Of a stretch of 53,677 nucleotides of DNA, positions 23,947-32,952 are shown piece after piece; the first letter of the stretch is position 1; each line of letters starts with the position of its first letter. The notes under the pieces were generated by a model. It had not been told where the DNA came from. It worked only from the letters and a program-made list of their open reading frames with translations, and did not search any database. The position numbers and the translations under genes are program-made. The DNA is from Enterobacter sichuanensis (GTDB taxonomy: Bacteria; Pseudomonadota; Gammaproteobacteria; Enterobacterales; Enterobacteriaceae), in contig NZ_POVL01000036.1 of the NCBI RefSeq assembly GCF_002939185.1, positions 1 to 53,677 on the forward strand, written 5' to 3'.

Positions 23947-25317
23947 ATGGCTTATCAGACAGTAAATCCTGCCACTAACCAGCTCATCAAAGAATACCCC
24001 TCCCATACCGATGCGGATATTGAAGCGGCGCTGAAGGCGGCCGATGCGCTTTACCATTCAGAATGGGCGAAAGGCGACATCAGCCAGCGCCTGCCGGTGC
24101 TGCATAAGCTTGCTGACCTGATCGACGAGCGCACCGAGGAGCTGGCGAAAATCGCCAGCCAGGAGATGGGTAAGCTCATCGAACAGAGTCGCAGTGAGGT
24201 AAAGCTGTGCGCGCAGATTGCCCGCTATTACGCCGACAATGCAAAGCAGTTTTTGGCCCCGGTGAAGTACGATTCTGAACTTGGGGAAGCGTGGGTGGAG
24301 CATCACCCTGTCGGTGTGCTGATGGCCGTTGAGCCGTGGAACTTCCCTTATTATCAGCTGATGCGCGTCCTGGCGCCAAACCTGGCGGCGGGTAACCCTG
24401 TGCTGGTTAAGCACGCCAGCATCGTGCCGCACTGTGCCGAGGCCTTTGCCCACCTGGTGCGCGAGGCGGGCGCGCCGGAAGGGGCATGGACCAACCTGTT
24501 TATCACTTCCGATCAGGTGGCGAACATCATCGCCGACGATCGCGTGCAGGGCGCGGCGCTAACTGGTTCCGAAAAAGCCGGCAGCGTGGTGGCCGCGCAG
24601 GCAGCGAAGCACATCAAGAAATCCACCCTTGAGCTGGGCGGCAACGATGTCTTCGTGGTGCTCGATGATGCGGACCTGGAGAAAGCCGTGAAGATCGGTG
24701 TGAATGCGCGGCTCAACAACGCCGGGCAGGTCTGTACCGCGGCGAAGCGCTTTATCCTGCACGAGAAAATTGCAGATGCCTTCCTGAGCAAATTCACCGA
24801 GGCATTTAAGCAGGTGAAGATTGGCGATCCGCTGGACGAAAGCACCACGCTGGGCCCGCTGTCGTCTAAAGATGCGCTCGATACGCTGACCAGACAGGTT
24901 AACGAGGCGGTGAAAAACGGTGCCACATTACACTACGGCGGCAAGCCGGTGCAGCGTGAGGGGTGCTTCTTCGAACCGACGATCCTGACGAATATCTCGC
25001 GTGATAATCCCGCGTACTTCGAGGAGTTCTTTGGCCCGGTTGCGCAGATGTATGAGGTGAAAAACGATGACGAGGCGGTCGCGCTGGCGAACGACTCCCA
25101 CTACGGCCTGGGCGGCGCGGTGTTCAGCCGTGATATTGAGCGCGCGAAGAACATGGCGTCGCGGATTGAGACCGGGATGGTGTACATCAACTGGCTCACC
25201 GATACCGCGCCAGAGCTGCCATTCGGCGGCGTGAAGCGTTCAGGCTATGGGCGCGAGCTGTCGGATCTGGGAATCAAAGAGTTTGTGAACCAGAAGCTGG
25301 TGGTCGTGCGTAAGTAA
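23947..25317 (+). CDS. sad: NAD(P)+-dependent succinate-semialdehyde dehydrogenase (Sad/YneI)
   Basis: A 456-residue cytoplasmic ALDH. The catalytic base is Glu229 (Thr-Leu-Glu-Leu-Gly-Gly-Asn-Asp) and the nucleophile Cys263 (Ala-Gly-Gln-Val-Cys-Thr). The replacement of Lys-Ser-Pro by Asn-Asp-Val-Phe after Gly-Gly is characteristic of the Sad subgroup. It oxidises succinic semialdehyde to succinate. ACAAGGAG precedes the ATG at 23947. Succinic semialdehyde is an end product of the hpa pathway encoded about 7-18 kb downstream, so this gene could complete that route, though it is not linked to the operon. Confidence 0.85.
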   Translation: MAYQTVNPATNQLIKEYPSHTDADIEAALKAADALYHSEWAKGDISQRLPVLHKLADLIDERTEELAKIASQEMGKLIEQSRSEVKLCAQIARYYADNAKQFLAPVKYDSELGEAWVEHHPVGVLMAVEPWNFPYYQLMRVLAPNLAAGNPVLVKHASIVPHCAEAFAHLVREAGAPEGAWTNLFITSDQVANIIADDRVQGAALTGSEKAGSVVAAQAAKHIKKSTLELGGNDVFVVLDDADLEKAVKIGVNARLNNAGQVCTAAKRFILHEKIADAFLSKFTEAFKQVKIGDPLDESTTLGPLSSKDALDTLTRQVNEAVKNGATLHYGGKPVQREGCFFEPTILTNISRDNPAYFEEFFGPVAQMYEVKNDDEAVALANDSHYGLGGAVFSRDIERAKNMASRIETGMVYINWLTDTAPELPFGGVKRSGYGRELSDLGIKEFVNQKLVVVRK

Positions 25318-25324
25318 GAGGTCA

Positions 25325-25352
25325 AAAAACCTGCCAGATGGCAGGTTTTTTT
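25325..25352. terminator. Bidirectional intrinsic terminator between sad and yfaZ
   Basis: Stem AAACCTGCC-AGAT-GGCAGGTTT flanked by A-run and T-run (AAAAAA before, TTTTTTT after), so it can stop transcription from both convergent genes. Confidence 0.9.
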
Positions 25353-25366
25353 GTCTCTTCGCAGGC

Positions 25367-25912
25367 TTAGAAGGTGACTCCACCGCCCACATATGCGCCG
25401 TCAATCAGCGTGTGGCCAGGACGACCGTCTTTACCATCAACGCTCACGTGGCGGTAACCCACTTTCAGAGTCACTGGCGTGATCGGCGTCCAGTTTACGC
25501 CGCCGTTGGCTTCGACGTAGTTTTTCACGCTGTTATTCAGCCCTTCTGGAGCAGCATAGCCTTCACCATACACGTGGATGCTGTCGGTCAGCGCAACATT
25601 TACGCCGCCGCCAATCGGGAAGGCCACGCCGTTATCGCCTTTTTTCGGGCCGAGGTAGATTGCCTTCGCGCCCGCATTCAGCATCACCGGTCCCACTTCC
25701 AGGTTGTAGCCTGCGCCAACGCCGCCGGTCTGGGTACCGTCGGCGGTGTTTTTAAGCCAGTTGCTTTCCAGATAAACACCGGAGGAGGATTTACCCATTT
25801 CCAGATTGAGGTTAGTAAAGTTTTTACCCTGCTCAACGGTGCCGCCCATTGCCAGTGCGGAACCTGATACGGCAGCCAGAGCAGAAAGAAGAAGGATATT
25901 CAGTTTTTTCAT
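25367..25912 (-). CDS. yfaZ: YfaZ-family outer-membrane protein
   Basis: A 181-residue protein with a signal peptide (Lys-Lys-Leu-Asn-Ile-Leu-Leu-Leu-Ser-Ala, cleavage probably after Ala-Leu-Ala at 21). The mature part is made of alternating short beta strands with Gly turns and ends in Phe, as outer-membrane barrels do (Tyr-Val-Gly-Gly-Gly-Val-Thr-Phe). The sequence fits the YfaZ family. Its function is unknown. It is convergent with sad. Confidence 0.85.
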   Translation of the reverse strand: MKKLNILLLSALAAVSGSALAMGGTVEQGKNFTNLNLEMGKSSSGVYLESNWLKNTADGTQTGGVGAGYNLEVGPVMLNAGAKAIYLGPKKGDNGVAFPIGGGVNVALTDSIHVYGEGYAAPEGLNNSVKNYVEANGGVNWTPITPVTLKVGYRHVSVDGKDGRPGHTLIDGAYVGGGVTF

Positions 25913-26324
25913 GTTTTATGCCTCGTCATTAAATTAATCTGGGCGCACCTTAACAAGTGACGTTTATGACTGCAAATGTGACGAGGGTCGATTTTTTATG
26001 CTGGTGTTGTTAATTTTTTTTATTTGAAATGTTGCATCGATGTTTGGTTGTCAGGGTGTCAACGCGTGATGTTCAGGCATTTAGGAACCGTTTAATTTTT
26101 TGACTAAACACAAACTGAACGAGGAAGGGAAAGTGATGAGAGGTGAATTAATGGAGTTTCTAATAATTTCCAGAAGTATTTCTGATGTAACATAATACAA
26201 CACAATCTTACATTTCCGGGCGATGAATATACATTCCCTCGCGCAGGCCGGTTGCCTTTCCATGTCATTTTTCTGACACGTTTATTCTTTACGTTGTTGG
26301 CTTCACTCACTGGACACTAACAAT
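25913..26324. other. AT-rich intergenic region
   Basis: 412 bp between divergently transcribed yfaZ and the phytase-like gene. It presumably holds both promoters. A few short frames on the minus strand (26081-26310) have no ribosome site or protein-like composition. No repeat or RNA gene is evident. Confidence 0.6.
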
Positions 26325-27683
26325 ATGAAAAGAAAAATTATTCCTGCACTTATCGGTTGTGCGCTCTCTTTCTCTGGCCTGGCGGCACAGCCTACCGCTG
26401 AGCGCTACGTCGTCAGCTTCCCTGACGGCTCACATGTGAAATACAGCGGCGCGTTTGCCGATGCATTCCCGAACGGGCTCCCGGTGGGGATTGGTTCTGG
26501 CCTGCTGTTTACGGGCAAGCAGGGTGATGCCCTGACGTTTGCGACCGTGACCGATCGCGGTCCCAACGCCGATGCGCCAAAAATGGGTAAAAACGAAGCC
26601 AAAATATTTGTCACGCCGGATTTCGCGCCGCTGCTGATGACCATTCGCGTCCAGAACGGCAAAGCGGAGGCTGTTGATGCCCGCCCGCTGCATGACGATA
26701 AAGGCGAGATTAACGGTCTGCCGCTACAAAGCGGCGTGATTGGCTCCACCAATGAAGTGGCATTCAGCGACACGTTAAAGACGCTCAAGGGTGACAACCG
26801 CGGGCTGGATACGGAAGGCATCACGCCGGACGGCAAAGGCGGCTACTGGCTGTGCGATGAGTATGGCCCGTTCCTGATTAACGTCGACAGCAAAGGGAAG
26901 ATCCTGGCGATCCACGGGCCGCAGGCGGCTGAAGGGGAGAAATCCATCGCCGGCGGTCTGCCAAACATCATTAAATGGCGCCAGCCGAACCGGGGCTTCG
27001 AAGGCCTGACCCGGATGCCGGACGGGCGGATTATCGCCGCCGTACAAAGCACGCTGGATATCGACGGTAAGAGCAAAAAGCAGGCGCTGTTTACGCGTCT
27101 GGTGAGCTTCGACCCGGCGACCGGCAAAACCGCGATGTACGGCTACCCCATCGACAGCGCGGCCTATGACAAAAACAGCGACGCCAAAATCGGCGACATC
27201 GTGGCGCTCGATAACCAGCACATCCTGCTGATTGAGCAGGGCAGTGATAAAAACGACGGGATGCGTAACCTGATTTACAAGGTGGATCTCAGCAAGGCAA
27301 GCGATCTGGCCACCTTCGACAAGCCGGGCGAGTACCCGGAGTTTGATGATGAGAAAACTCTGGCGCAGCGCGGCATTACCCTTGCGGCAAAAACGCAGGT
27401 AGTCGATCTCCGCGCCCTGGGCTGGCAGCAGGAAAAGGCTGAAGGGCTGGCGCTGATCGACAGCAAAACGTTGGCGGTGGCGAACGATAACGACTTTGGC
27501 GTGAAGGTGGCGATGCAAAACCCGGTGGAAGGCAATAAGCTCAAGGATTATCGGGTGAACGCGGAAGGCAAGCTGACGCTTGATGATAAACCGGTTGAAA
27601 CCACGCTCAGCGTGAAGCCGCTGAAGAAGCCGGAGTCCGACAGCGAGCTGTGGATTGTGACGCTGCCGGAGGCGATGAAATAA
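26325..27683 (+). CDS. Secreted esterase-like phytase-family protein
   Basis: A 452-residue protein with a signal peptide (Met-Lys-Arg-Lys-Ile-Ile-Pro-Ala-Leu..., cleavage after Leu-Ala-Ala near 21), thus periplasmic. It has repeated beta-propeller-like features: Thr-Asp-Arg-Gly-Pro-Asn-Ala-Asp, Leu-Asp-Thr-Glu-Gly-Ile, Cys-Asp-Glu-Tyr-Gly-Pro-Phe, Phe-Glu-Gly-Leu-Thr and Ala-Glu-Gly-Leu-Ala. This is the 'esterase-like activity of phytase' domain. The substrate is unverified; organic phosphate or esters are possible. It stands alone, followed by a palindromic repeat. Confidence 0.85.
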   Translation: MKRKIIPALIGCALSFSGLAAQPTAERYVVSFPDGSHVKYSGAFADAFPNGLPVGIGSGLLFTGKQGDALTFATVTDRGPNADAPKMGKNEAKIFVTPDFAPLLMTIRVQNGKAEAVDARPLHDDKGEINGLPLQSGVIGSTNEVAFSDTLKTLKGDNRGLDTEGITPDGKGGYWLCDEYGPFLINVDSKGKILAIHGPQAAEGEKSIAGGLPNIIKWRQPNRGFEGLTRMPDGRIIAAVQSTLDIDGKSKKQALFTRLVSFDPATGKTAMYGYPIDSAAYDKNSDAKIGDIVALDNQHILLIEQGSDKNDGMRNLIYKVDLSKASDLATFDKPGEYPEFDDEKTLAQRGITLAAKTQVVDLRALGWQQEKAEGLALIDSKTLAVANDNDFGVKVAMQNPVEGNKLKDYRVNAEGKLTLDDKPVETTLSVKPLKKPESDSELWIVTLPEAMK

Positions 27684-27695
27684 GTTTACCGCTCA

Positions 27696-27720
27696 CCCCT
27701 CTCCCCACAGGGGAGAGGGG
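27696..27720. repeat. CCCCTCTCCCC-type palindromic repeat
   Basis: Perfect 11-3-11 palindrome (CCCCTCTCCCC-ACA-GGGGAGAGGGG) between the convergent phytase-like and yjiA genes. It may act as a transcript-end hairpin. Confidence 0.8.
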
Positions 27721-27752
27721 ATTGTTCGGAGCGCATAGTTAAGCGGGGGAGG

Positions 27753-28706
27753 CTATTTCTTCAGACCCGCAAAAGCCGCCCGAATCTCCTCTTCCGGCAA
27801 CTGTATACCGATAAACACCATCACGCTGTGCGGCGCTTCTTCGCCCCACGGTCTGTCCCAGTCGGCGCTGTACAGGCGCTGTACGCCCTGGAACAGCAGG
27901 CGGTTCGGCTCGCCCTCAATCCACAACATTCCCTTGTAGCGCAGCAGCTTGTCGGCAAACGACAGCAGCAGGTTCTCCATAACGCGGGAGACCTCGCTGA
28001 TGTCCACCGGGTAGTCCAGCTCCACCACAATCGATGCCACATCGTTTTGCTTATCGCCCATAAAGTGGAAGCGCGGTTTCGCGGTGACGTTCTCCTCCAG
28101 CATAAAGCCGTTGGTGTTGAACAGCAGAGACAGATCGATATCGCCGTGCGTCACGGTGTAAACCGGCGCGCGGGAGTTGATGCGCGCCAGGCGTTCGCGA
28201 AGTTTTTCGCTGTCACCGGCCACGTCGGTTTTGGTCAGCAGGATGCGGTCGGCATAGCCCACCTGAGACTGGGCGATGGTGAACTGGTTCATCTGGTCGT
28301 TGGCGTGGACCGCATCGACCAGGGCAATCACGCCGTCCAGCAGGTAGCGCTGGCACAGAATGTCGTGGGAGAAAAAGGTCTGAATAATCGGGCCCGGGTC
28401 GGCCATGCCGGTGCACTCGATCACCAGACGGTCGAAGTCGATTTCCCCGCGATCGCGGCTGTCGAGCAGATCCAGCAGGGCGTCTTCCAGCTCGTTAGAG
28501 CGGGTGCAGCAGATACAACCGTTGGTCAGGGTTTTGATCTGGGTGGCGCGATCGCCAATCAGCTGGTCATCAACGGAGACTTCGCCGAACTCGTTTTCGA
28601 TGACGGCGATTTTGAAGCCATGCTGCTCGTTCAGAATGTGGCGCAGCAGGGTGGTTTTACCGGCGCCGAGGAAACCGGTCAACAGGGTGACGGCAATCGG
28701 GGTCAT
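27753..28706 (-). CDS. yjiA: COG0523 G3E GTPase YjiA
   Basis: A 317-residue metal-linked GTPase. The P-loop is Gly-Phe-Leu-Gly-Ala-Gly-Lys-Thr-Thr (11-19), the metal site Cys64-Ile-Cys66-Cys67, and the guanine motif Leu-Thr-Lys-Thr-Asp near 160. It binds Zn and related metals in E. coli and is thought to deliver or handle metal; its client is unproven. The ATG at 28706 is chosen because it begins the conserved Thr-Pro-Ile-Ala-Val; 10 bp separate it from the yjiX stop. The order btsT-yjiX-yjiA on one strand is as in E. coli. Confidence 0.93.
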   Translation of the reverse strand: MTPIAVTLLTGFLGAGKTTLLRHILNEQHGFKIAVIENEFGEVSVDDQLIGDRATQIKTLTNGCICCTRSNELEDALLDLLDSRDRGEIDFDRLVIECTGMADPGPIIQTFFSHDILCQRYLLDGVIALVDAVHANDQMNQFTIAQSQVGYADRILLTKTDVAGDSEKLRERLARINSRAPVYTVTHGDIDLSLLFNTNGFMLEENVTAKPRFHFMGDKQNDVASIVVELDYPVDISEVSRVMENLLLSFADKLLRYKGMLWIEGEPNRLLFQGVQRLYSADWDRPWGEEAPHSVMVFIGIQLPEEEIRAAFAGLKK

Positions 28707-28716
28707 GGTCTCTCCT

Positions 28717-28920
28717 TTAGCAGCAGCGGACGCCGCCTTCTCCACTTCCGCCGTAGCGCGCTTCTTGCCGCTCGCGGAAGAATTCAGTGTAGGTCATGTA
28801 CGGCTTATCCGGATGGTTGGTCTTCATATGCTCAACGTAGTTGTCATAGTCCGGAATACCAATCAGCATTTTTGCCGCCTGACCGAGGTATTTTTTTGCT
28901 TCGCCTAAGTTACCAAACAT
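28717..28920 (-). CDS. yjiX: YbdD/YjiX-family small protein (DUF466)
   Basis: A 67-residue acidic-basic protein (Met-Phe-Gly-Asn-Leu-Gly start, Tyr-Asp-Asn-Tyr-Val-Glu-His-Met, ending Gly-Val-Arg-Cys-Cys). The family always travels with CstA/BtsT carriers, and it lies 65 bp after btsT. It may assist pyruvate transport. The tandem C-terminal cysteines could bind metal, fitting the following GTPase. Confidence 0.93.
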   Translation of the reverse strand: MFGNLGEAKKYLGQAAKMLIGIPDYDNYVEHMKTNHPDKPYMTYTEFFRERQEARYGGSGEGGVRCC

Positions 28921-28941
28921 TGTGGGTTCCAGATAGAAAAA

Positions 28942-28971
28942 GCCCGGTGGCGCTACGCTTACCGGGCCTAC
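28942..28971. repeat. Single REP element between btsT and yjiX
   Basis: GCCCGGTGGCGCTACGCTT start and ACCGGGCCTAC end. An operon-internal REP may reduce expression of yjiX and yjiA relative to btsT. Confidence 0.85.
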
Positions 28972-28985
28972 GGTTACAGGCTGGA

Positions 28986-31139
28986 TTAATGGTGTGAAGA
29001 GGTCTTCACGCCGCCTTCCGGCACCGGCACGTACGGGGTTTCTTTATCCGTACGACCTTCAGCGTTACGCACCTTCAGCCAGGTTTTGATGCCATAGAAG
29101 ATGATGCTGTACACCACCACCAGGAACAGAATGCTCAGACCCGCGTTGGTGTAGTTGTTCACCACGATATGGTTCATGTTGGCAATCTGCTGCGCGGTCA
29201 GATCCGCGCCGCCTGCGGCAATCTTCTCTTTGTACTGGTTGGCCATGAAGAAGAAACCTTCCAGCTGCGGGTTGGCGCTGAACAGCTTCAGGCCAAGCGC
29301 CCAGGTGGTGCAGAGCAGCAGCCACAGCGCAGGGACGACGGTGACCCAGATGTATTTGGTGCGCTTCATCTTCACCAGCACCACGGTGCCGAGTACCAGC
29401 GCCACGGCGGCCAGCATCTGGTTAGAGATACCGAACAGCGGCCACAGGCTCTTCACGCCGCCGAGCGGGTCGACAACGCCCTGGTACAGCAGGTAGCCCC
29501 ACAGGCCGACGCAGCCCGCGGTACCGAGAATGCCTGCCACCAGAGAGTCGGTTTTCTTCAGGAACGGCACGAAGTTACCCAGCAGGTCCTGCAGCATAAA
29601 GCGACCCGCACGGGTACCGGCGTCCAGCGCGGTCAGGATGAACAGCGCTTCGAACAGAATACCGAAGTGGTACCAGAAGCCCATGTCCGCCCACGGCAGC
29701 ACTTTGTGGAACACGTGTGCGATCCCCACTGCCAGCGTTGGTGCGCCACCGGCGCGGTTCAGCACGGACGGTTCGCCGATGTCTTTCGCGGTCTGCATGA
29801 TCTGCTCAGGCGAAATCACAAAGCCCCAGGAGCTGACGGTCGCCGCCGCGTGTGCGCTGGCGTCTTTCAGCTGCGCCATGATCAGCGCCGCGTTGTCACC
29901 GCCCATCTCGTGCAGGTTTGGCATAGTGATGCCCAGACCCGCCGGCGGGGTGTTCATTGCGAAGTAAAGACCCGGTTCGATGATGGACGCGGCAACCAGC
30001 GCCATGATCGCCACGAAAGACTCCATCAACATGGCACCGTAGCCGATCAGACGCGCGTCTTTCTCGTTCGCCAGCAGCTTAGGCGTGGTACCGGATGAGA
30101 TCAAGGCGTGGAAGCCAGAGACCGCACCACAGGCGATGGTGATGAACAGGAACGGGAACAGGGCGCCTTTCCACAGCGGACCGGTACCATCGATGTACTG
30201 CGTCACTGCTGGCATTTTCAGTTCAGGGTTGATGATCACAATCCCGATAGCCAGACCGACGATCACGCCGATTTTCAGGAAGGTGGCCAGGTAGTCACGC
30301 GGGGCCAGAATCAGCCAGACCGGCAGCAGCGCGGAGATAAACGCATAGCCAATCAGCGCGAAGGTAATCGTCGTGTCCTTGAAGGTCAGCGCCGGGCCCC
30401 AGTAAGGGTCGTGCGCAATCACGCCGCCGAAGTAGATGGAGGCGACCAGCAGCACAATACCAATGACCGACACTTCACCCACGCGGCCCGGACGGATAAA
30501 GCGCATGTAGATCCCCATGAACAGCGCAATCGGCACGGTTGAGCAGACGGTGAAGACCCCCCACGGACTTTCGGCCAGCGCTTTCACCACGATTAACGCC
30601 AGCACCGCAAGGATGATGATCATAATCAGGAAGCAGCCGAACAGGGCGATAGTCCCCGGTACGCGGCCCATCTCTTCTTTGACCATCTCACCCAGAGAGG
30701 CGCCGTTACGGCGCGAAGAGATAAACAGCACCATAAAGTCCTGCACCGCACCGGCCAGCACCACGCCAGCGAGCAGCCACAGGGTGCCCGGCAGGTAGCC
30801 CATCTGCGCGGCCAGCACCGGACCGACGAGCGGACCTGCGCCGGCGATAGCGGCAAAGTGGTGCCCAAACAGCACGTAGCGGTTGGTGGGTACGTAGTTC
30901 AGGCCGTCATTGTTAATGACCGCCGGGGTGGCACGCGTCGGGTCGAGCTTCATGACCTTCTGCGCGATGTACAAGCTGTAGTAGCGATAAGCCACAAGAT
31001 AGACGGAAACCGACGCGACCACGATCCACAGGGCGCTTACGTGTTCGCCCCGGCGTAGTGCGACAACCGCCAGACAAAAAGCGCCGAGGATCCCGAGTAA
31101 GGCCCAGGGCACGTGCTTCAGTAGTTTTTTAGTATCCAT
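28986..31139 (-). CDS. btsT: Pyruvate:proton symporter BtsT (CstA family)
   Basis: A 717-residue carrier with about 18 membrane spans, very close to recalled E. coli BtsT/YjiY. It has [12 protein letters not shown] (near 92), Gln-Asp-Phe (near 133) and Ser-Gly-Thr-Thr-Pro-Lys (near 350). It imports pyruvate and in E. coli is switched on by the BtsS/BtsR two-component system when external pyruvate appears in poor medium. The 190-bp leader upstream is long enough for an activator site, but I did not identify one with confidence. Confidence 0.95.
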   Translation of the reverse strand: MDTKKLLKHVPWALLGILGAFCLAVVALRRGEHVSALWIVVASVSVYLVAYRYYSLYIAQKVMKLDPTRATPAVINNDGLNYVPTNRYVLFGHHFAAIAGAGPLVGPVLAAQMGYLPGTLWLLAGVVLAGAVQDFMVLFISSRRNGASLGEMVKEEMGRVPGTIALFGCFLIMIIILAVLALIVVKALAESPWGVFTVCSTVPIALFMGIYMRFIRPGRVGEVSVIGIVLLVASIYFGGVIAHDPYWGPALTFKDTTITFALIGYAFISALLPVWLILAPRDYLATFLKIGVIVGLAIGIVIINPELKMPAVTQYIDGTGPLWKGALFPFLFITIACGAVSGFHALISSGTTPKLLANEKDARLIGYGAMLMESFVAIMALVAASIIEPGLYFAMNTPPAGLGITMPNLHEMGGDNAALIMAQLKDASAHAAATVSSWGFVISPEQIMQTAKDIGEPSVLNRAGGAPTLAVGIAHVFHKVLPWADMGFWYHFGILFEALFILTALDAGTRAGRFMLQDLLGNFVPFLKKTDSLVAGILGTAGCVGLWGYLLYQGVVDPLGGVKSLWPLFGISNQMLAAVALVLGTVVLVKMKRTKYIWVTVVPALWLLLCTTWALGLKLFSANPQLEGFFFMANQYKEKIAAGGADLTAQQIANMNHIVVNNYTNAGLSILFLVVVYSIIFYGIKTWLKVRNAEGRTDKETPYVPVPEGGVKTSSHH

Positions 31140-31330
31140 AGTAAGACCTGGTTTTTTATGTAACGAAAAAAGGGTCAGGGTTCGTTGTGAGGAGGTGGTG
31201 ATTAATGCTGGAGCGATCGTGCCAGAACGTCGCGCGCGTAAGGGAGGGTAAGTGAATGAGTGGTAGAAAGTGCCGGGTGAGCGGTCAAAGAGGGCGGCGA
31301 GCGGTTCCAGCTCGCCGCCAGTGGGCGAAA

Positions 31331-32248
31331 TTATGTGATTGAGATCACTTGATTATTCGGGTTACGCTCCACGGCCAGGTAGCCCTCCAGCGTTCTGAGC
31401 AGTTTTTCCTTCAGCCAGTTCGGTTCCAGGATCTGAATATTGGGCAGCCAGTAGAACAGCAGCGGCAGGATCTGGTTCTCGTGCGCCGCCTGGCAGCGCA
31501 GCGTGACGCCGTCCTGCTGCTCCTCCAGCAGTTCCTGTTCCGGGAGAAGATCCCGGCGCAGGAAGTAATGTGAAATATTATCTTTGATAAATATTTTCAC
31601 TGCGAAAGTATCTTCAGATACCCAGGGGTCGGGGCTTTTCTCCAGCAGCTCAAGGACATTTTCTTCCGGGGTGAATGTCGTTTTCTGAATATCAAACCAG
31701 CTAATCTGGCTCAACGAGAAGGATTTCAGGTGGCTATTTTCGGTAGCCTGTAAATACCATATATTTTTTTTGTTAATGAGTTTATAGGGATTAATCAGCC
31801 GGGTTTTACCCTTATAAACTATCTGGCAAACATTATGGTTTTTAATCGATTTCTCGATTTTCGTTAAATGGCGGCGAATATCGCGTTGTACCGTGTGTTC
31901 GGCTTCATTTGCAAGAATAAGAATATGGTTTTCGTCGACGCGCGTTTCCAGCTTCTGCCAGAACTCCGTATTTCTGTCAGGGAAAAAGCTGTCAGCATTC
32001 AGGAAGTTAGCAAGGGTGTGGTGTAAGCCTTGCCCGCCGGGCGATTGTGCAGAGTGGATCAGTCGATATAGCCCATTACCGGTATGTTCTACAATCGGAG
32101 AAAGGGCATTTAAATCCCGGTAGACGGTACGTTCGGTAATATTAAATTTCTCCATTAGCGCACTGCGATTTACCACACCGTTTAAATGTAGTTCAAGGAG
32201 AATATCGACCAGACGTTCAGCCGAGCGGCTCCGCGTCGTTTTAGCCAT
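31331..32248 (-). CDS. HTH/WYL-domain transcriptional regulator (YafY-like)
   Basis: A 305-residue regulator. An HTH_11-type winged helix is at residues 5-65 (Arg-Leu-Val-Asp-Ile-Leu-Leu-Glu-Leu and Ile-Thr-Glu-Arg-Thr-Val-Tyr-Arg-Asp-Leu). A WYL sensory domain (about 140-200) has Asn-Pro-Tyr-Lys-Leu-Ile and Ile-Trp-Tyr-Leu-Gln-Ala, and a C-terminal extension follows. WYL domains often bind nucleotides or single-stranded nucleic acid and regulate stress or defence. It sits between btsT and hpaC, where E. coli has no such gene. Its target is unknown; codon use is somewhat AT-rich in the middle. Confidence 0.88.
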   Translation of the reverse strand: MAKTTRSRSAERLVDILLELHLNGVVNRSALMEKFNITERTVYRDLNALSPIVEHTGNGLYRLIHSAQSPGGQGLHHTLANFLNADSFFPDRNTEFWQKLETRVDENHILILANEAEHTVQRDIRRHLTKIEKSIKNHNVCQIVYKGKTRLINPYKLINKKNIWYLQATENSHLKSFSLSQISWFDIQKTTFTPEENVLELLEKSPDPWVSEDTFAVKIFIKDNISHYFLRRDLLPEQELLEEQQDGVTLRCQAAHENQILPLLFYWLPNIQILEPNWLKEKLLRTLEGYLAVERNPNNQVISIT

Positions 32249-32391
32249 AAGGTCTTCCTGTATATTGAGGTATGCGCTGAATGATGCGGGTGCACTGACA
32301 CGCGGTGTCAGTATTCAGGCACAGAAAATTTATCTTATGGTTATATAACGGCGTGATTTAGCGGAAACCTTAGGAGTTTTTGTAGAAAGCG

Positions 32392-32417
32392 GCGCTGGCC
32401 GGTAAAAAGGCCAGCGC
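32392..32417 (-). terminator. Hairpin after hpaC
   Basis: Perfect 9-bp stem GCGCTGGCC/GGCCAGCGC with loop TTTTTACC on the minus strand, 8 bp after the hpaC stop. The following tract is only weakly T-rich, so termination efficiency is uncertain. Confidence 0.6.
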
Positions 32418-32425
32418 GAAGGGGA

Positions 32426-32935
32426 TTACACGGCGACTTCCGTCTCCAGCATGACCGGGTGGAAACGGCGTCTGAAGTAGATCAGGCCGTGTCCCGCGTC
32501 ACTCAGAATGATGTTTTTAATTTCAACAAGATAAACAAGATGCGTGCCGATGGTTTGCACCTGGCTAATCTCGCCTTCCAGGCTTGCCAGCGCGCCCTTC
32601 AGCACCGGCTGCGCCAGCGGGCCTTTTTGCCAGCAGGAGAGGGCAAAGCGCTCCTCCATCGCCATACCGGTCATCCCTGCGAAATGGCGAGCCATGATCT
32701 CCTGCTCATGGTTCAGCACGTTAACGCACAGCCTGCCGTTACCCTGAAATACCGGATTCATGGCGCTGTTGGCGTTGATGCACACCATCACCGACGGCGG
32801 GGTGTCCGTGACCGAGCAGACGGCGGTGGCGGTAATGCCGCAGCGGCCTGCCTCACCCTCGGTGGTCACCACATTGACCGCGGCCGACAGGCTGGCCATA
32901 GCGTCGCGAAAACGCAGGCGTTGTTCTGATTGCAT
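32426..32935 (-). CDS. hpaC: 4-hydroxyphenylacetate 3-monooxygenase reductase HpaC
   Basis: A 169-residue flavin reductase that supplies FADH2 to HpaB using NADH. It has the flavin-reductase core Leu-Ser-Ala-Ala-Val-Asn-Val-Val-Thr-Thr, Gly-Ile-Thr-Ala-Thr-Ala-Val-Cys-Ser-Val and Asn-Val-Leu-Asn-His-Glu-Gln. The start Met-Gln-Ser-Glu-Gln-Arg (32935) equals the known E. coli start; 17 bp separate it from the hpaB stop, so hpaB and hpaC are co-transcribed. Confidence 0.95.
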   Translation of the reverse strand: MQSEQRLRFRDAMASLSAAVNVVTTEGEAGRCGITATAVCSVTDTPPSVMVCINANSAMNPVFQGNGRLCVNVLNHEQEIMARHFAGMTGMAMEERFALSCWQKGPLAQPVLKGALASLEGEISQVQTIGTHLVYLVEIKNIILSDAGHGLIYFRRRFHPVMLETEVAV

Positions 32936-32952
32936 GATAACCTCCCGCTGCA

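Noticed and set aside
26081..26310. Two overlapping small minus-strand ORFs ahead of the phytase-like gene
   Set aside because: AT-rich promoter-type DNA, with no ribosome site or recognisable protein features.
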